From positions 1,302,001 to 1,366,000 of the forward strand of contig JAPFFF010000016.1 in assembly GCA_039105265.1 (NCBI GenBank): a stretch of DNA of 64,000 nucleotides. Reading direction: 5' to 3'. The translations under genes were made by a program, and so were the position numbers. Below the pieces are notes generated by a model, which had not been told where the DNA came from, did no database searches, and saw nothing but the letters and a program-made list of their open reading frames with translations. This DNA comes from Tritrichomonas musculus. Its lineage: Eukaryota; Parabasalia; Tritrichomonadida; Tritrichomonadidae. This document shows, in pieces, positions 53,940 to 61,812 of the stretch. Numbering within the stretch: the stretch's first letter is position 1; each line of letters starts with the position of its first letter.

Positions 53940-54580
53940 ATTTCATTCAAATATAAAATTTTTAATTTCATTGAAAGATATAATTTTGAACTTCATTGAA
54001 AGATATGAATTTGAATTTCATTGAATGATATGATTGCAAATTTTATTAAAAGATATGATTTTGAATATAATTAAAAGATATGATTTTGAATTTCATTGAA
54101 AGATATGATTTTGAATATAATTAAAAATATGATTTTGAATCATATTGAAAGACATGATTTTGAATAGTATTGAATGATATGATTTTGCAATTATATTGAA
54201 AGATATGATTTTGAATTTCATTGAAAGACATGATTTTGAATAGTATTGAAGGATAATATTTTGAATTTCATTGAAAGATATGATTTTGAATAGTATTGAA
54301 GGATATAATTTTGAATTTCATTGAAAGATATGATTTTGAATTTCATTGAAAGACATGATTTTGAATAATATTGAAGGATATAATTTTGAATTATATTGAA
54401 AGATATGATTTTGAATTTCATTGAAAGATATGATTTTGAATTCCATTGAGAGATATGATTTTGAATTCCATTGAAAGATATGATTTTGAATTCCATTGAA
54501 AGATATGATTTTGAATTTTATTGAAAGATAGGATTTTGAATAAAATTCAAAGTTATTATTTTCAATTTTATTAAAATTAA
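53940..54580. repeat. 25-bp minisatellite, block B
   Basis: Roughly two dozen units based on GATTTTGAATTTCATTGAAA plus GATAT. Three units make 75 bp, so the antisense frame can stay open as a 25-residue protein repeat (FKIISFNEIQNHIFQ...), which explains the open frames 54218-54496 and 54318-54620. The right flank shares ATCAAAATTTCATTCAAATA with block A. Confidence 0.85.
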
Positions 54581-54599
54581 CTAAGAAAAATATATCCAA

Positions 54600-54688
54600 G
54601 ATTGATGTCAAGTTTGTCATTCGCTAATAAAAGTTTCACAATCTCAATGTTTTCTTTTTCAACGGCTAAATATAATGCTGTCTTATAA
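54600..54688 (-). CDS. ankyrin unit 1 of the DUF3447 locus
   Basis: YKTALYLAVEKENIEIVKLL then LANDKLDIN. One ankyrin repeat between minisatellite blocks A and B; it would follow the end of the DUF3447 frame (CKDIDVNKKEIINI) in the mature product if the spacers are removed or read through. Confidence 0.55.
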
Positions 54689-54689
54689 A

Positions 54690-54815
54690 TTTTTATTATA
54701 TCAAAATTTCATTCAAATATAAAATTTTTAATTTCATTGAAAGATATAATTTTGAATTTCATTGAAAGATATGATTTTGAATTTCATTGAAAGATATGAT
54801 TTTAAATGTAATTAA
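54690..54815. repeat. 25-bp minisatellite, block A
   Basis: Three to four units between the DUF3447 frame and ankyrin unit 1, with the same left flank (ATCAAAATTTCATTCAAATA) as the other blocks. Confidence 0.8.
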
Positions 54816-54832
54816 ATAATTATTAATTCAAA

Positions 54833-55993
54833 TTATATTAACAGAATATTGATAATTTCTTTTTTGTTTACATCTATATCTTTGCATTTCAAAAGATTAT
54901 CAACAAATGCACAATAATCGTATTTGCACAAGTTGCAAAATGAGGATTCACTAATGGACTCTTTTTTTAAAAAAGCAAAATTATAATATTTGAGACATTG
55001 ATTGATTGTATTCTCTGAATTTTCTTCTTCATTTTGTAAGAAGCTGTTTATGAAGTAATTTGCAATGTCGTTGTGGTGGCATTTGATTGATTCATAAAAG
55101 ACTTGTTTGTATGACTCATCCTCTAATTCGACATGATTGTCTTCCAGAAAGTGAATCATCTCTGGGTTTTTACCATGAATGGCCAAAGGCCACAAAGATG
55201 GCGTTAATTTAACACCTTTAAGTCGCAAGTGATTAAATATTTGAATAGAACCAAAAAATACAGCATATTCAATCAATGAAAATTCTTTATCTTGTTCTAT
55301 TTGTTTTTTAAGTAAAAATGAATTTGTTTCATAAATTGATGGTTGAATTTTGGAGTTAAGTGAAACACCAGTTTTAGTAACATGCGCAACAAATTCATCA
55401 ATCATGTCATTTCGAATCAAATCACAGATTAGTCTGTCATTTTGGCCTTCCTTTCGCCTTTCATAAAAATTTTCAGGCAATTCTTTCTTTATCTCTTCAA
55501 CCCATTCATTTTCCTCTGTATTTGGATCATATTTTGGGAACCACTTTTCATTGATGAATGGTTGAATTTCTGGCTGAAAATACTGCGGATATTGGGCATT
55601 TATGAATTTATCTGTATTTATAATTTTTTTAGCTATATACTCATCAATAACTATTATTTGTTGTTCAATGAGAAACAAAAGAATCTTTTTGTTGCTCTTA
55701 AAAATATTGAATATTTCTGAATTTGAAAAATATTTTGGGATGTCTTCTTTGAAAAATAGCAAAATTCTTTCAATTTTGCTGAAAAAATTGGCGAAACTGT
55801 GATAATTATTCCCGATTTTGGAAATTAAGTGTAGTAATGACAAAAAATCATACTGGTTATCACTAATATTTGAATTATTAAATTTATCTTTGAGAATTTG
55901 AAAATTTTCCTCTGAGTTGGCCTTTTTTTCAAGAAATTTCAGAATATTTTCTTGAATGTCTTTCATATTGTTCAAGTATTCCTGATAATTCAT
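54833..55993 (-). CDS. DUF3447/ankyrin-family protein, 5' part of a split ankyrin locus
   Basis: 386 aa from ATG. N-terminal helical domain (SNSEIFNIFKSNKKILLFLI, GQNDRLICDLIRNDMIDEFV), then the DUF3447 core (SLIEYAVFFGSIQIFNHLRL, SLWPLAIHGKNPEMIHFLED, ESIKCHHNDIANYFINSFL) and one partial ankyrin (YDYCAFVDNLLKCKDIDVNK). The frame stops at 54833 in AT-rich DNA, whereas the ankyrin series goes on downstream in four separated units to 53178. An initiator match (TCACT) lies 12 bases before the ATG. Intracellular interaction protein; as written it ends prematurely. Confidence 0.85.
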   Translation of the reverse strand: MNYQEYLNNMKDIQENILKFLEKKANSEENFQILKDKFNNSNISDNQYDFLSLLHLISKIGNNYHSFANFFSKIERILLFFKEDIPKYFSNSEIFNIFKSNKKILLFLIEQQIIVIDEYIAKKIINTDKFINAQYPQYFQPEIQPFINEKWFPKYDPNTEENEWVEEIKKELPENFYERRKEGQNDRLICDLIRNDMIDEFVAHVTKTGVSLNSKIQPSIYETNSFLLKKQIEQDKEFSLIEYAVFFGSIQIFNHLRLKGVKLTPSLWPLAIHGKNPEMIHFLEDNHVELEDESYKQVFYESIKCHHNDIANYFINSFLQNEEENSENTINQCLKYYNFAFLKKESISESSFCNLCKYDYCAFVDNLLKCKDIDVNKKEIINILLI

Positions 55994-56005
55994 GATTTTT
56001 ATAAA

Positions 56006-56010
56006 AGTGA
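56006..56010 (-). promoter_or_regulatory. initiator (Inr) TCACT
   Basis: Minus-strand TCACT fits TCAYW, 12 bases before the ATG of the DUF3447 gene at 55993. Confidence 0.5.
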
Positions 56011-56107
56011 TTATTTTATCTCAATTTTTTTTAAAATTGAATAATTATTCAATTATTTGATTATAGTTTTTATGGAAAGAAAAACTATTCATTCCAATCA
56101 ATTGCCT

Positions 56108-56583
56108 AAGCAATCAATGATGCTATTGACGATTATTTCCCGAATAACGATATTGAATTCATTGCTGAACCTGGACGATTTATTGGTGGCGAATATATGG
56201 ATCTTTACTTACCAGTAATTGGAACAAGAAATGATCAAAAAGAAGATGGATCAATTGTACAATCATTATTCATCCCAGATGGAATGTATGATTCATTCAA
56301 TGCATTAACATATGATCATGCTGAACCTCATTTCCTATTATGCCCGCTTGAAGAAGTAAAAGAGGAAAAGGAAATTTCTACAACTCTTTGGGGACAAACT
56401 TGTGATTCTGCAGATTGTTTTTATGAAAATATGCAATGGCCTAAGCTTAATATTGGTGATATGCTCTCAATTCATAGATTCGGTGCCTATACTTACTCTC
56501 CATATTCTTTCTTTAATGGATTTCATCATCATAAAGTCTTTTACCTTCATAAAAATGAAGAAGAAACGTCAAACATCTTATAA
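56108..56583 (+). pseudogene. C-terminal fragment of ornithine decarboxylase
   Basis: It reads NDIEFIAEPGRFIGG (PLP phosphate-binding EPGR), IPDGMYDSFNALTYDHAEPH, STTLWGQTCDSADCF (the catalytic Cys-Asp motif, normally GPTCDGLD) and GDMLSIHRFGAYTYSP, FNGFHH. These are the last third of group IV decarboxylases such as ODC. The barrel half with the PLP lysine is missing: an in-frame TAA precedes the first recognisable residue, and upstream DNA is AT-rich. A 5'-truncated dead copy. ODC makes putrescine, the end of the arginine dihydrolase pathway in trichomonads, so an intact gene is expected elsewhere. Confidence 0.8.
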
Positions 56584-56793
56584 ATTCAAAAATTAAAAAA
56601 AAAAATTCATCTTAGTATAATAAAAACGAAGCCTGGACTTATCCAGCCATATTATTGTTTTAAAAGATTTTGGATAATACTTTATTTAAAATATAATTAT
56701 CTACATTTGCAATTGCATTTGTAATTTTTTTAATACTTTTTGATTAAGATACCTTTTTTATAAAGTTCATAGAATTATTTTACAGATCAAAGC

Positions 56794-57021
56794 TTGCATG
56801 AAAAAATGAATAGAACCCCATTAATTCTTCCATTAAAGTTTGATTCAGTATCTTCTGCTTGCCTTAACCTGATGTCAAAGTGTTTATCAAATGATCCAAA
56901 TGATCGCCCTTCTTTTGAAGAAATATTGATTTTTTTAAGAGAAAACAATTTTTTACTTGCTGCTGATGTTAACACTAGTATTGTTTCCAAAAGAGATTTA
57001 GAGCTCATTTCAGTAGATTAG
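56794..57021 (+). pseudogene. C-terminal fragment of a protein kinase
   Basis: PLILPLKFDSVSSACLNLMS, KCLSNDPNDRPSFEEILIFL: subdomains X-XI with the invariant Arg (NDRPSF), then a short tail. Everything upstream of the last kinase helices is missing. Same family type as the kinase at 24520. A truncated copy. Confidence 0.7.
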
Positions 57022-57206
57022 TAACTTAAGTAGTTAAAAAAAATTCATTTTAAAATAATTAATCTTTAAATGAAAAGAAATATTTATTATTGTTAGTTTG
57101 TGAATAAATAATATTTTTTATATGAAATTATATTCAGTATAAATATCAATTGAATGCCACTTTAAGAATAAAGATATAAGGATCTTAAAAATGGTATATT
57201 TTGTTT

Positions 57207-57344
57207 ATAATTGATTATACAATAGAAGGAGAAAAATATGAAATCATCCACATTCTTCAACAGAAACACTTTGATGAAGTTGAAGAGGAACCAAAATCAG
57301 GATTTTTGAAACAATATACAATCAAAAAATTAAGGAATATCTGA
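57207..57344 (+). pseudogene. short coding remnant
   Basis: 45 codons without ATG: DYTIEGEKYEIIHILQQKHF, DEVEEEPKSGFLKQYTIKKL, RNI, stop. Protein-like composition in AT-rich DNA; probably the 3' end of a lost gene. Family unknown. Confidence 0.35.
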
Positions 57345-57397
57345 GATAATAAGTTCTTTTATTTATATAAAATAAAAAATACTTTACGAATAATCAA

Positions 57398-57434
57398 GTC
57401 CCACTAGTATAATGGTTCGATTCGGCAATGGGAC
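57398..57434 (+). tRNA. internally deleted tRNA (tRNA pseudogene)
   Basis: GTCCCA and TGGGAC pair as an acceptor stem. Between them, TAGTATAATGGTT (first half of a D-arm with GG) runs directly into GGTTCGATTC (T-loop), so the anticodon arm is gone. It is 37 nt long instead of about 72. A T-run (57436-57441) follows. The D-arm text is of the Asp/Glu/His kind; isotype cannot be set. Confidence 0.6.
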
Positions 57435-57459
57435 ATTTTTTGTATTTAATATAAAGTCA

Positions 57460-57791
57460 AATCAAAAACGATAGACCATCATTCAATTAGAGTTTTTTTT
57501 TCAATAGTTTATTTGTTATCGTCAATTGAAAAAAAAAACTTTTTGAAAAGAAAAAAAAAAAAAAAATAAAAAGTTTTTGGAGAAATGTTCACAATGAAAA
57601 ATGCGTGAAATTTTAATATTCTAGTATTATATCCATTCATATATCAATAGGAGCTAATAAAGCATTATGCCAATGAATTTCAACGTTTAAATAGGAGTGT
57701 TTGTAGCTCAATGAATCATGCAAAATAAAAATTTAAATTTTATATAGAATATAAAATAAAGTATTGAATTAGTGGTCTATCGTTTTTGATT
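57460..57791. mobile_element. 332-bp MITE with AATCAAAAACGATAGACC termini
   Basis: The 18-bp terminal inverted repeats are perfect (57460-57477 and 57774-57791) and extend imperfectly another 10 or so bases (CATTCAATTAG against AATTCAATAC). The interior is non-coding with an A/T hairpin. A clear target duplication is not visible. It ends only 26 bases from the 3' end of the 14-3-3 gene. The first 13 bases of the TIR are shared with the tiny element at 63776-63849. Confidence 0.8.
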
Positions 57792-57816
57792 ATAGTGTAT
57801 ATATGTATATAATTTT

Positions 57817-58545
57817 TTATTCTTCATTCGAATTTGTCATTTCTTTTTTCCATATTTTAACATTATCATCTATCATAAGAACTGTTAAATCATTTTGAAT
57901 ACAGCCAATTTCTTCATCCTCTTCATTCATTGCAGCAAAGCATTCTTTCACTGCTTTCGATCCAAGATCGATTGCTTCATTTTTATGCTCTAATTTCTCA
58001 TAAAGGAAGATTGTGTATTTATGAATCAAATGTAGATAAAGATCGTTTTTAGGTGAAAGATTTATTTTAGCAATATCAAAAGATTTTTCAAAGCTTTGCT
58101 TACATTTGCATATATATTCTGTGCTTTCTTCTTTAGGTATTGAATATACTAAATAACAATACATGCTGGCTTTCATTTTTTCATAAAAAATGATTGATTC
58201 ATTGTCTGAAATTAATGGCAAAATATTGAAATCAATGAGTCCAACAGATTCTTTAACTAAGTTTTCTAGCTTATTTAAAAGTTGACTTTTGTAGTTTTTG
58301 AGGTATTTCAAATATAAAGGATTTATATTGTCATTATTTTTAATTTCAAAATCTATGATTCTAATTGCGATAAATAACGGTTTAAGTGCTTTTCTATATC
58401 CATTGGAAAACAGATTTCTTTCTTTTTTGCTAAGAATTGGATTAATACGAATAACTTCCTTAATACAATTTATAAACTCTTCAGTCTGATCAATTTCATA
58501 ATATATATTTGCCATAAAAACAGCTATCTCTCGATCTGATGTCAT
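57817..58545 (-). CDS. divergent 14-3-3 protein
   Basis: 242 aa, the usual family length. It starts MTSDREIAVFMANIYYEIDQ; the open frame upstream has no ATG, so this Met is the start. Family landmarks: ERNLFSNGY (helix 3), FYEKMKASMYCYL (helix 5), FLYEKLEHKNEAIDLGSKAV (helix 7), NDLTVLMIDDNVKIW (helix 9). In family numbering (zeta) the phosphopeptide pocket is Lys49, Arg56, Arg127, Tyr128. Here these align to Arg51, Phe58, Cys130 and Tyr131, so both key arginines are lost; Asn173 is Lys176, while Asn224 is kept (Asn228). The dimer-forming N-terminus is only loosely conserved. It can be expected to fold as a 14-3-3 but not bind phosphoserine peptides normally. Frame intact. Confidence 0.88.
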   Translation of the reverse strand: MTSDREIAVFMANIYYEIDQTEEFINCIKEVIRINPILSKKERNLFSNGYRKALKPLFIAIRIIDFEIKNNDNINPLYLKYLKNYKSQLLNKLENLVKESVGLIDFNILPLISDNESIIFYEKMKASMYCYLVYSIPKEESTEYICKCKQSFEKSFDIAKINLSPKNDLYLHLIHKYTIFLYEKLEHKNEAIDLGSKAVKECFAAMNEEDEEIGCIQNDLTVLMIDDNVKIWKKEMTNSNEE

Positions 58546-58830
58546 TTCAAAATTAAATAAAGTGAAGCATTTGGATGAATTTGGAATTATTTTGAATAAT
58601 TTTCCAACCACAAAAAAAATAACTGCCCTTTTTAGATATTTTCAAATGTTCTATGAGAATAACATTTAATTAACTTATTATATCAAAATGCTACAAGAAT
58701 AAGTTTATTTTGATCTTATATTAATATTTAATATATCTTTATCATAAGTTTTTAATGCTCTCTACATATTTATAAACATTTTTCGGATAAAAACTTTATT
58801 TTAATTAACAATTTCATTTTTTGCATTTAA

Positions 58831-58930
58831 GGTAGACTTGTTATTCTCTGATTCTCGAGATCGATAATTGATTGACTTTTTGATATCGATACATAAATAT
58901 GCACTGATTCTCGAGATAATGCAAATTGTT
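58831..58930 (+). repeat. dispersed GATATC/ATCGAT-rich repeat, copy D
   Basis: GGTAGACTTGTTATTCTCTG, then TCGATAATTGATTGACTTTT and GATATCGATAC; GATTCTCGAGAT occurs twice within it. Related to 3611, 8551 and 9385-9562. The remaining DNA from 58546 to 59100 shows nothing else. Confidence 0.6.
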
Positions 58931-59100
58931 TTTTCAATCAAATTTTCAAAAATAGATAAATCATTAGCTAAAGTATGATTTTCAAGAGTATACGACCTTT
59001 TATCCAGTTTGATGTTGAAAGATACTCTTCAAATAATTAAAAGTTCTCATGAAATCCTCTAAATTATATTTTATACTTGTTTTAAATAATTATAATAATA

Positions 59101-59173
59101 GCTCTCATAGCATAATTGGAATAGCGTTCGCTGGGCTAGCGGAAGGTTGCGCGTTCGAATCGCGCTGGGAGCA
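59101..59173 (+). tRNA. tRNA with non-canonical anticodon loop (GGC by position)
   Basis: 73 nt cloverleaf: acceptor GCTCTCA/TGGGAGC (7 bp, one G-U), D-arm with TTGG, anticodon stem TTCGC/GCGGA, T-arm GCGCG TTCGAAT CGCGC (5 perfect pairs), discriminator A. The 7-nt anticodon loop is TGGGCTA, so position 33 is G rather than the near-universal T and positions 34-36 read GGC (Ala). The tRNA-Ala identity pair G3:U70 is absent (T3:A70), and the body looks Arg/Lys-like. Isotype is therefore uncertain. A T-run terminator follows. Confidence 0.8.
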
Positions 59174-59179
59174 TTTTTT
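59174..59179 (+). terminator. RNA polymerase III terminator
   Basis: TTTTTT directly after the tRNA discriminator base, followed by a longer T tract. Confidence 0.7.
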
Positions 59180-59399
59180 CGTTTTTTTTTTTTTTTTTTT
59201 TTAAACCAAATGAGGACAAAAAGTATGTAAGAAGATTTTGCTTTTTGTCCCTCTTCATTCAGTTTTATGATGAATCTTTATATAGGTATACTTGTTTAAA
59301 AAAAAAAAGAAAAGAAAAATTGAATAATATAACAGCAAAAACGAAATATTAAATCCATAAGATAAAAAGTAGATATTAATCAAACCTTTAAGCCAAAAT

Positions 59400-60938
59400 C
59401 TAATCATATTCAGAGTTATTATATTGAATAATATCAAGAATCTTAATGATAATATCACCCTCCATTTCATCAAATTTCAAACCAGTGTCAAATATATACC
59501 TATGAGAATTAAATGCATTAATAAAATTTTTAACATCATGTAATGATGGTTTTCGACCTTTGTAGTAACATTCCACGATGTCTGCAAGAGAGCATTTATA
59601 ATCTTTTGATGATACAGCATTTTCAATTCGAAATTCAATTTCTTCTTTATTTCTTATGTAGATTGGCAATTCTTTGATCTCTTCAATCAAACTATTGAAA
59701 GATTGATAACGTTTTCCAGAATCTCTTTTCATACATTTTTTAATGATATCTTTCATTCCAATCAATGAATTGCCTTTTTCATCAATGTAATCATCAAACA
59801 CTTCATTTGATTCACCAGAGAACAAAAACTTACAGTAATTTCCTTTCAAAATGCTAAATACTCCAGTTCCATTTCTTCTACTAAATCGAAATTGTGGAAG
59901 TTTCTCTGTGAAAATCATATGAATTAAAGCGCCAAATGAATAAATGTCACATAATTGATTTTCCTTTAAATCATCAAAAAAAATTTTTTCGACATTATAT
60001 TTATTTTTTATTTTTTCTATTAATTCTGGTCCATAATAATATAATTGGCTTGGTAAAAAAGTGCAGTCTTTTATTTTTTTTGGGTTAAAATAAATTGAAG
60101 CAAGATATGCATCTTTCCTAGAATTAATATGTATGTATTCAGGACAAAGACTTCCATGAAATTCGCCATTTGAATGCAAATCCTTTAATGCTGTTGCTAT
60201 TTCAATTATTATGATTATTTTGTCAACTGATGAAAGGTTTATTTTGTTTTCATATGGTAAGGCTATTTGAGTAAGGTCACCATATGGAAAATATGAATAA
60301 CATGGAAGTTTTTCATTTATCCATTCTATGTTTTCAATATAAACTATAAATTTGGAATAATTGGCCCTTAAAATTCGATCTTCTCGATTGGCTTCTTCGA
60401 TATTTAAATCAATAATATCGTCGAAATCTCTCTTTGTTAAATAAAAATTCATTTCGTTATCATAATAAAGGAAGCTTCCTGATGTATCACAATATATTAA
60501 TAAAAAACATTCACCAATTAAATGAAATGTAAAATCATCAATTTCTAATAAACTTTTTTGAAATCTTTGATCTAAAATATATTTCAGGGCAATATGGCCA
60601 AAAAACTCCAAATAAAAATATTTACCTTGCTGAATAATGTCATTAAATAGTTTTTCAGTTTCAGCTTTAATTGTTTCTTGATCATCTTTTTGATCAGCAT
60701 TTGTTTTTTTCATCAATGATAAAAATTCTTCAAAAGCTTGTATTTTAGCAGTTTTTTCAATATAATTTTGATAAAAATTAAATATATAATCAATCAAACT
60801 TGAAATATTTAAATTATTGGTAGGATTAGTAAATTTTTCTAATCCAAAAATTTGCCTCCAGTAAATATCAGCATTTGAATGATTTGTATTGCATTGCGAA
60901 ATCAAATCAATTTGGTTATCTTCTTGTTTCTTGGTCAT
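59400..60938 (-). CDS. pseudokinase-domain protein
   Basis: 512 aa. About 1-130 is helical with no recognised domain. About 135-430 is a degenerate protein kinase fold: no glycine-loop motif is visible, the catalytic HRD is HGS (261-263, in GEFHGSLCPEYIHI), and the DFG region is ASIYFN (about 280-285), so both catalytic Asp residues are absent. The C-lobe is still clear: YYGPELI in place of APE, DIYSFGALIHMIFTEKLP (Asp331 kept), and CMKRDSGKRYQSFNSLIEEI. About 435-512 is a tail. It should not catalyse phosphotransfer; an allosteric or scaffold role is inferred. No membrane span. A shared 17-bp motif lies 156 bp upstream. Confidence 0.8.
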   Translation of the reverse strand: MTKKQEDNQIDLISQCNTNHSNADIYWRQIFGLEKFTNPTNNLNISSLIDYIFNFYQNYIEKTAKIQAFEEFLSLMKKTNADQKDDQETIKAETEKLFNDIIQQGKYFYLEFFGHIALKYILDQRFQKSLLEIDDFTFHLIGECFLLIYCDTSGSFLYYDNEMNFYLTKRDFDDIIDLNIEEANREDRILRANYSKFIVYIENIEWINEKLPCYSYFPYGDLTQIALPYENKINLSSVDKIIIIIEIATALKDLHSNGEFHGSLCPEYIHINSRKDAYLASIYFNPKKIKDCTFLPSQLYYYGPELIEKIKNKYNVEKIFFDDLKENQLCDIYSFGALIHMIFTEKLPQFRFSRRNGTGVFSILKGNYCKFLFSGESNEVFDDYIDEKGNSLIGMKDIIKKCMKRDSGKRYQSFNSLIEEIKELPIYIRNKEEIEFRIENAVSSKDYKCSLADIVECYYKGRKPSLHDVKNFINAFNSHRYIFDTGLKFDEMEGDIIIKILDIIQYNNSEYD

Positions 60939-61522
60939 TAAAATGTTTTATAAATTTTTGAAAATTTTCCAAAATTTTATAAAGAAAACTTTTTCATAAG
61001 AAAATGTAACTCTTTGGATCAGTCTCTTTTATCTTCATATTGTACTCTTTTTTTCTCAAATACAAATTTATTTTGTTGTCATAAAAATATAACTAGACCT
61101 TCGGCGGTTAAATAAATTACAGTAACTTCACCGTTTTTTGAATAGTTTATTTGAAAAAAGTAAAACGGTACAATGAAGACAAAAAACAGAATTATCCGCA
61201 CTGCAAAACTTTTTGTTTGATTAAATGGTTATCAATATATTTAATCTTATTAAACTTTTTGTTAACATTTAAATATAACTAAATTTTTTTTTGAAAAAAA
61301 AAAATCTATCGTAATAGAATTAGTTGTATTCATTTATAATTGAATAAGTTTTAAGGTTCGATTATCACATTAGCTTTTTTTTTTTTTTTTTTTTTAGATA
61401 AAAAATATATTTTGTTAAGTCTTCTAGAAACTCCTCTTAATTAGCGGTATTATTTATTTAAAGATGAATTTTTGTATTTTTGAAATAGATTCAACAGAAA
61501 AAGTAAAAATAAATTTTGGGGA
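60939..61522. other. intergenic DNA upstream of the pseudokinase gene
   Basis: Apart from the 17-bp motif at 61094-61110 and long T-runs (61375-61395), nothing recognised. Confidence 0.5.
61094..61110 (-). promoter_or_regulatory. 17-bp motif shared with the BTB/F5-8C gene promoter
   Basis: Minus-strand TAACCGCCGAAGGTCTA, identical to 13370-13386. There it sits 13 bases before an ATG. Here it is 156 bases before the pseudokinase ATG, and the nearest ATG (about 61085) opens only a four-codon frame, so the 5' end of this gene may be longer or altered. Confidence 0.45.
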
Positions 61523-61812
61523 ATCGTATTTTTCTACGCCACTTTTTGAAAACTTTTAAACTTTTTGAATACTTTTTTATACATTTTTTATTCAATTTTT
61601 GCTAAATAATGCATAAATATTTAGTTCAAATGGCTTCCCGATTCATCCAGCAATTCAAGGAGCCTGATTCGGCTTCGCGCAGCCCTGTGGTGATCACTGG
61701 TGCGTATATTCCTGAAAAATTATGTAAAAATAAAAAAAAATTATATCAAAAAAAGCAAATAGCTATTCATGGATAGAAATACCATTCAAAAAGTGGCGTA
61801 GAAAAAAACGAT
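61523..61812. mobile_element. 290-bp MITE carrying a GC-rich insert
   Basis: Terminal inverted repeats of about 28 bp with one mismatch (61523-61550 and 61785-61812), both containing TTTTTCTACGCCACTTTTTG. The interior 61631-61710 is much GC-richer and reads in one frame MASRFIQQFKEPDSASRSPV then VITGAYIPEKL, protein-like, as if a piece of a gene was captured. No transposase. Confidence 0.75.

Noticed and set aside
54218-54620. Open minus-strand frames of about 92-100 codons as a novel repeat protein
   Set aside because: They arise because three 25-bp units equal 75 bp; the composition is that of the minisatellite and other frames are equally open.
53530-54815. CRISPR-like appearance of regularly spaced short repeats
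   Set aside because: The 25-bp units abut each other with no unique spacers, vary in sequence, and lie in a eukaryotic ankyrin locus: a minisatellite.
57817-58611. Longer 14-3-3 starting at 58611
   Set aside because: That start is GTG; the first ATG in frame at 58545 gives exactly the family's usual N-terminus and length.
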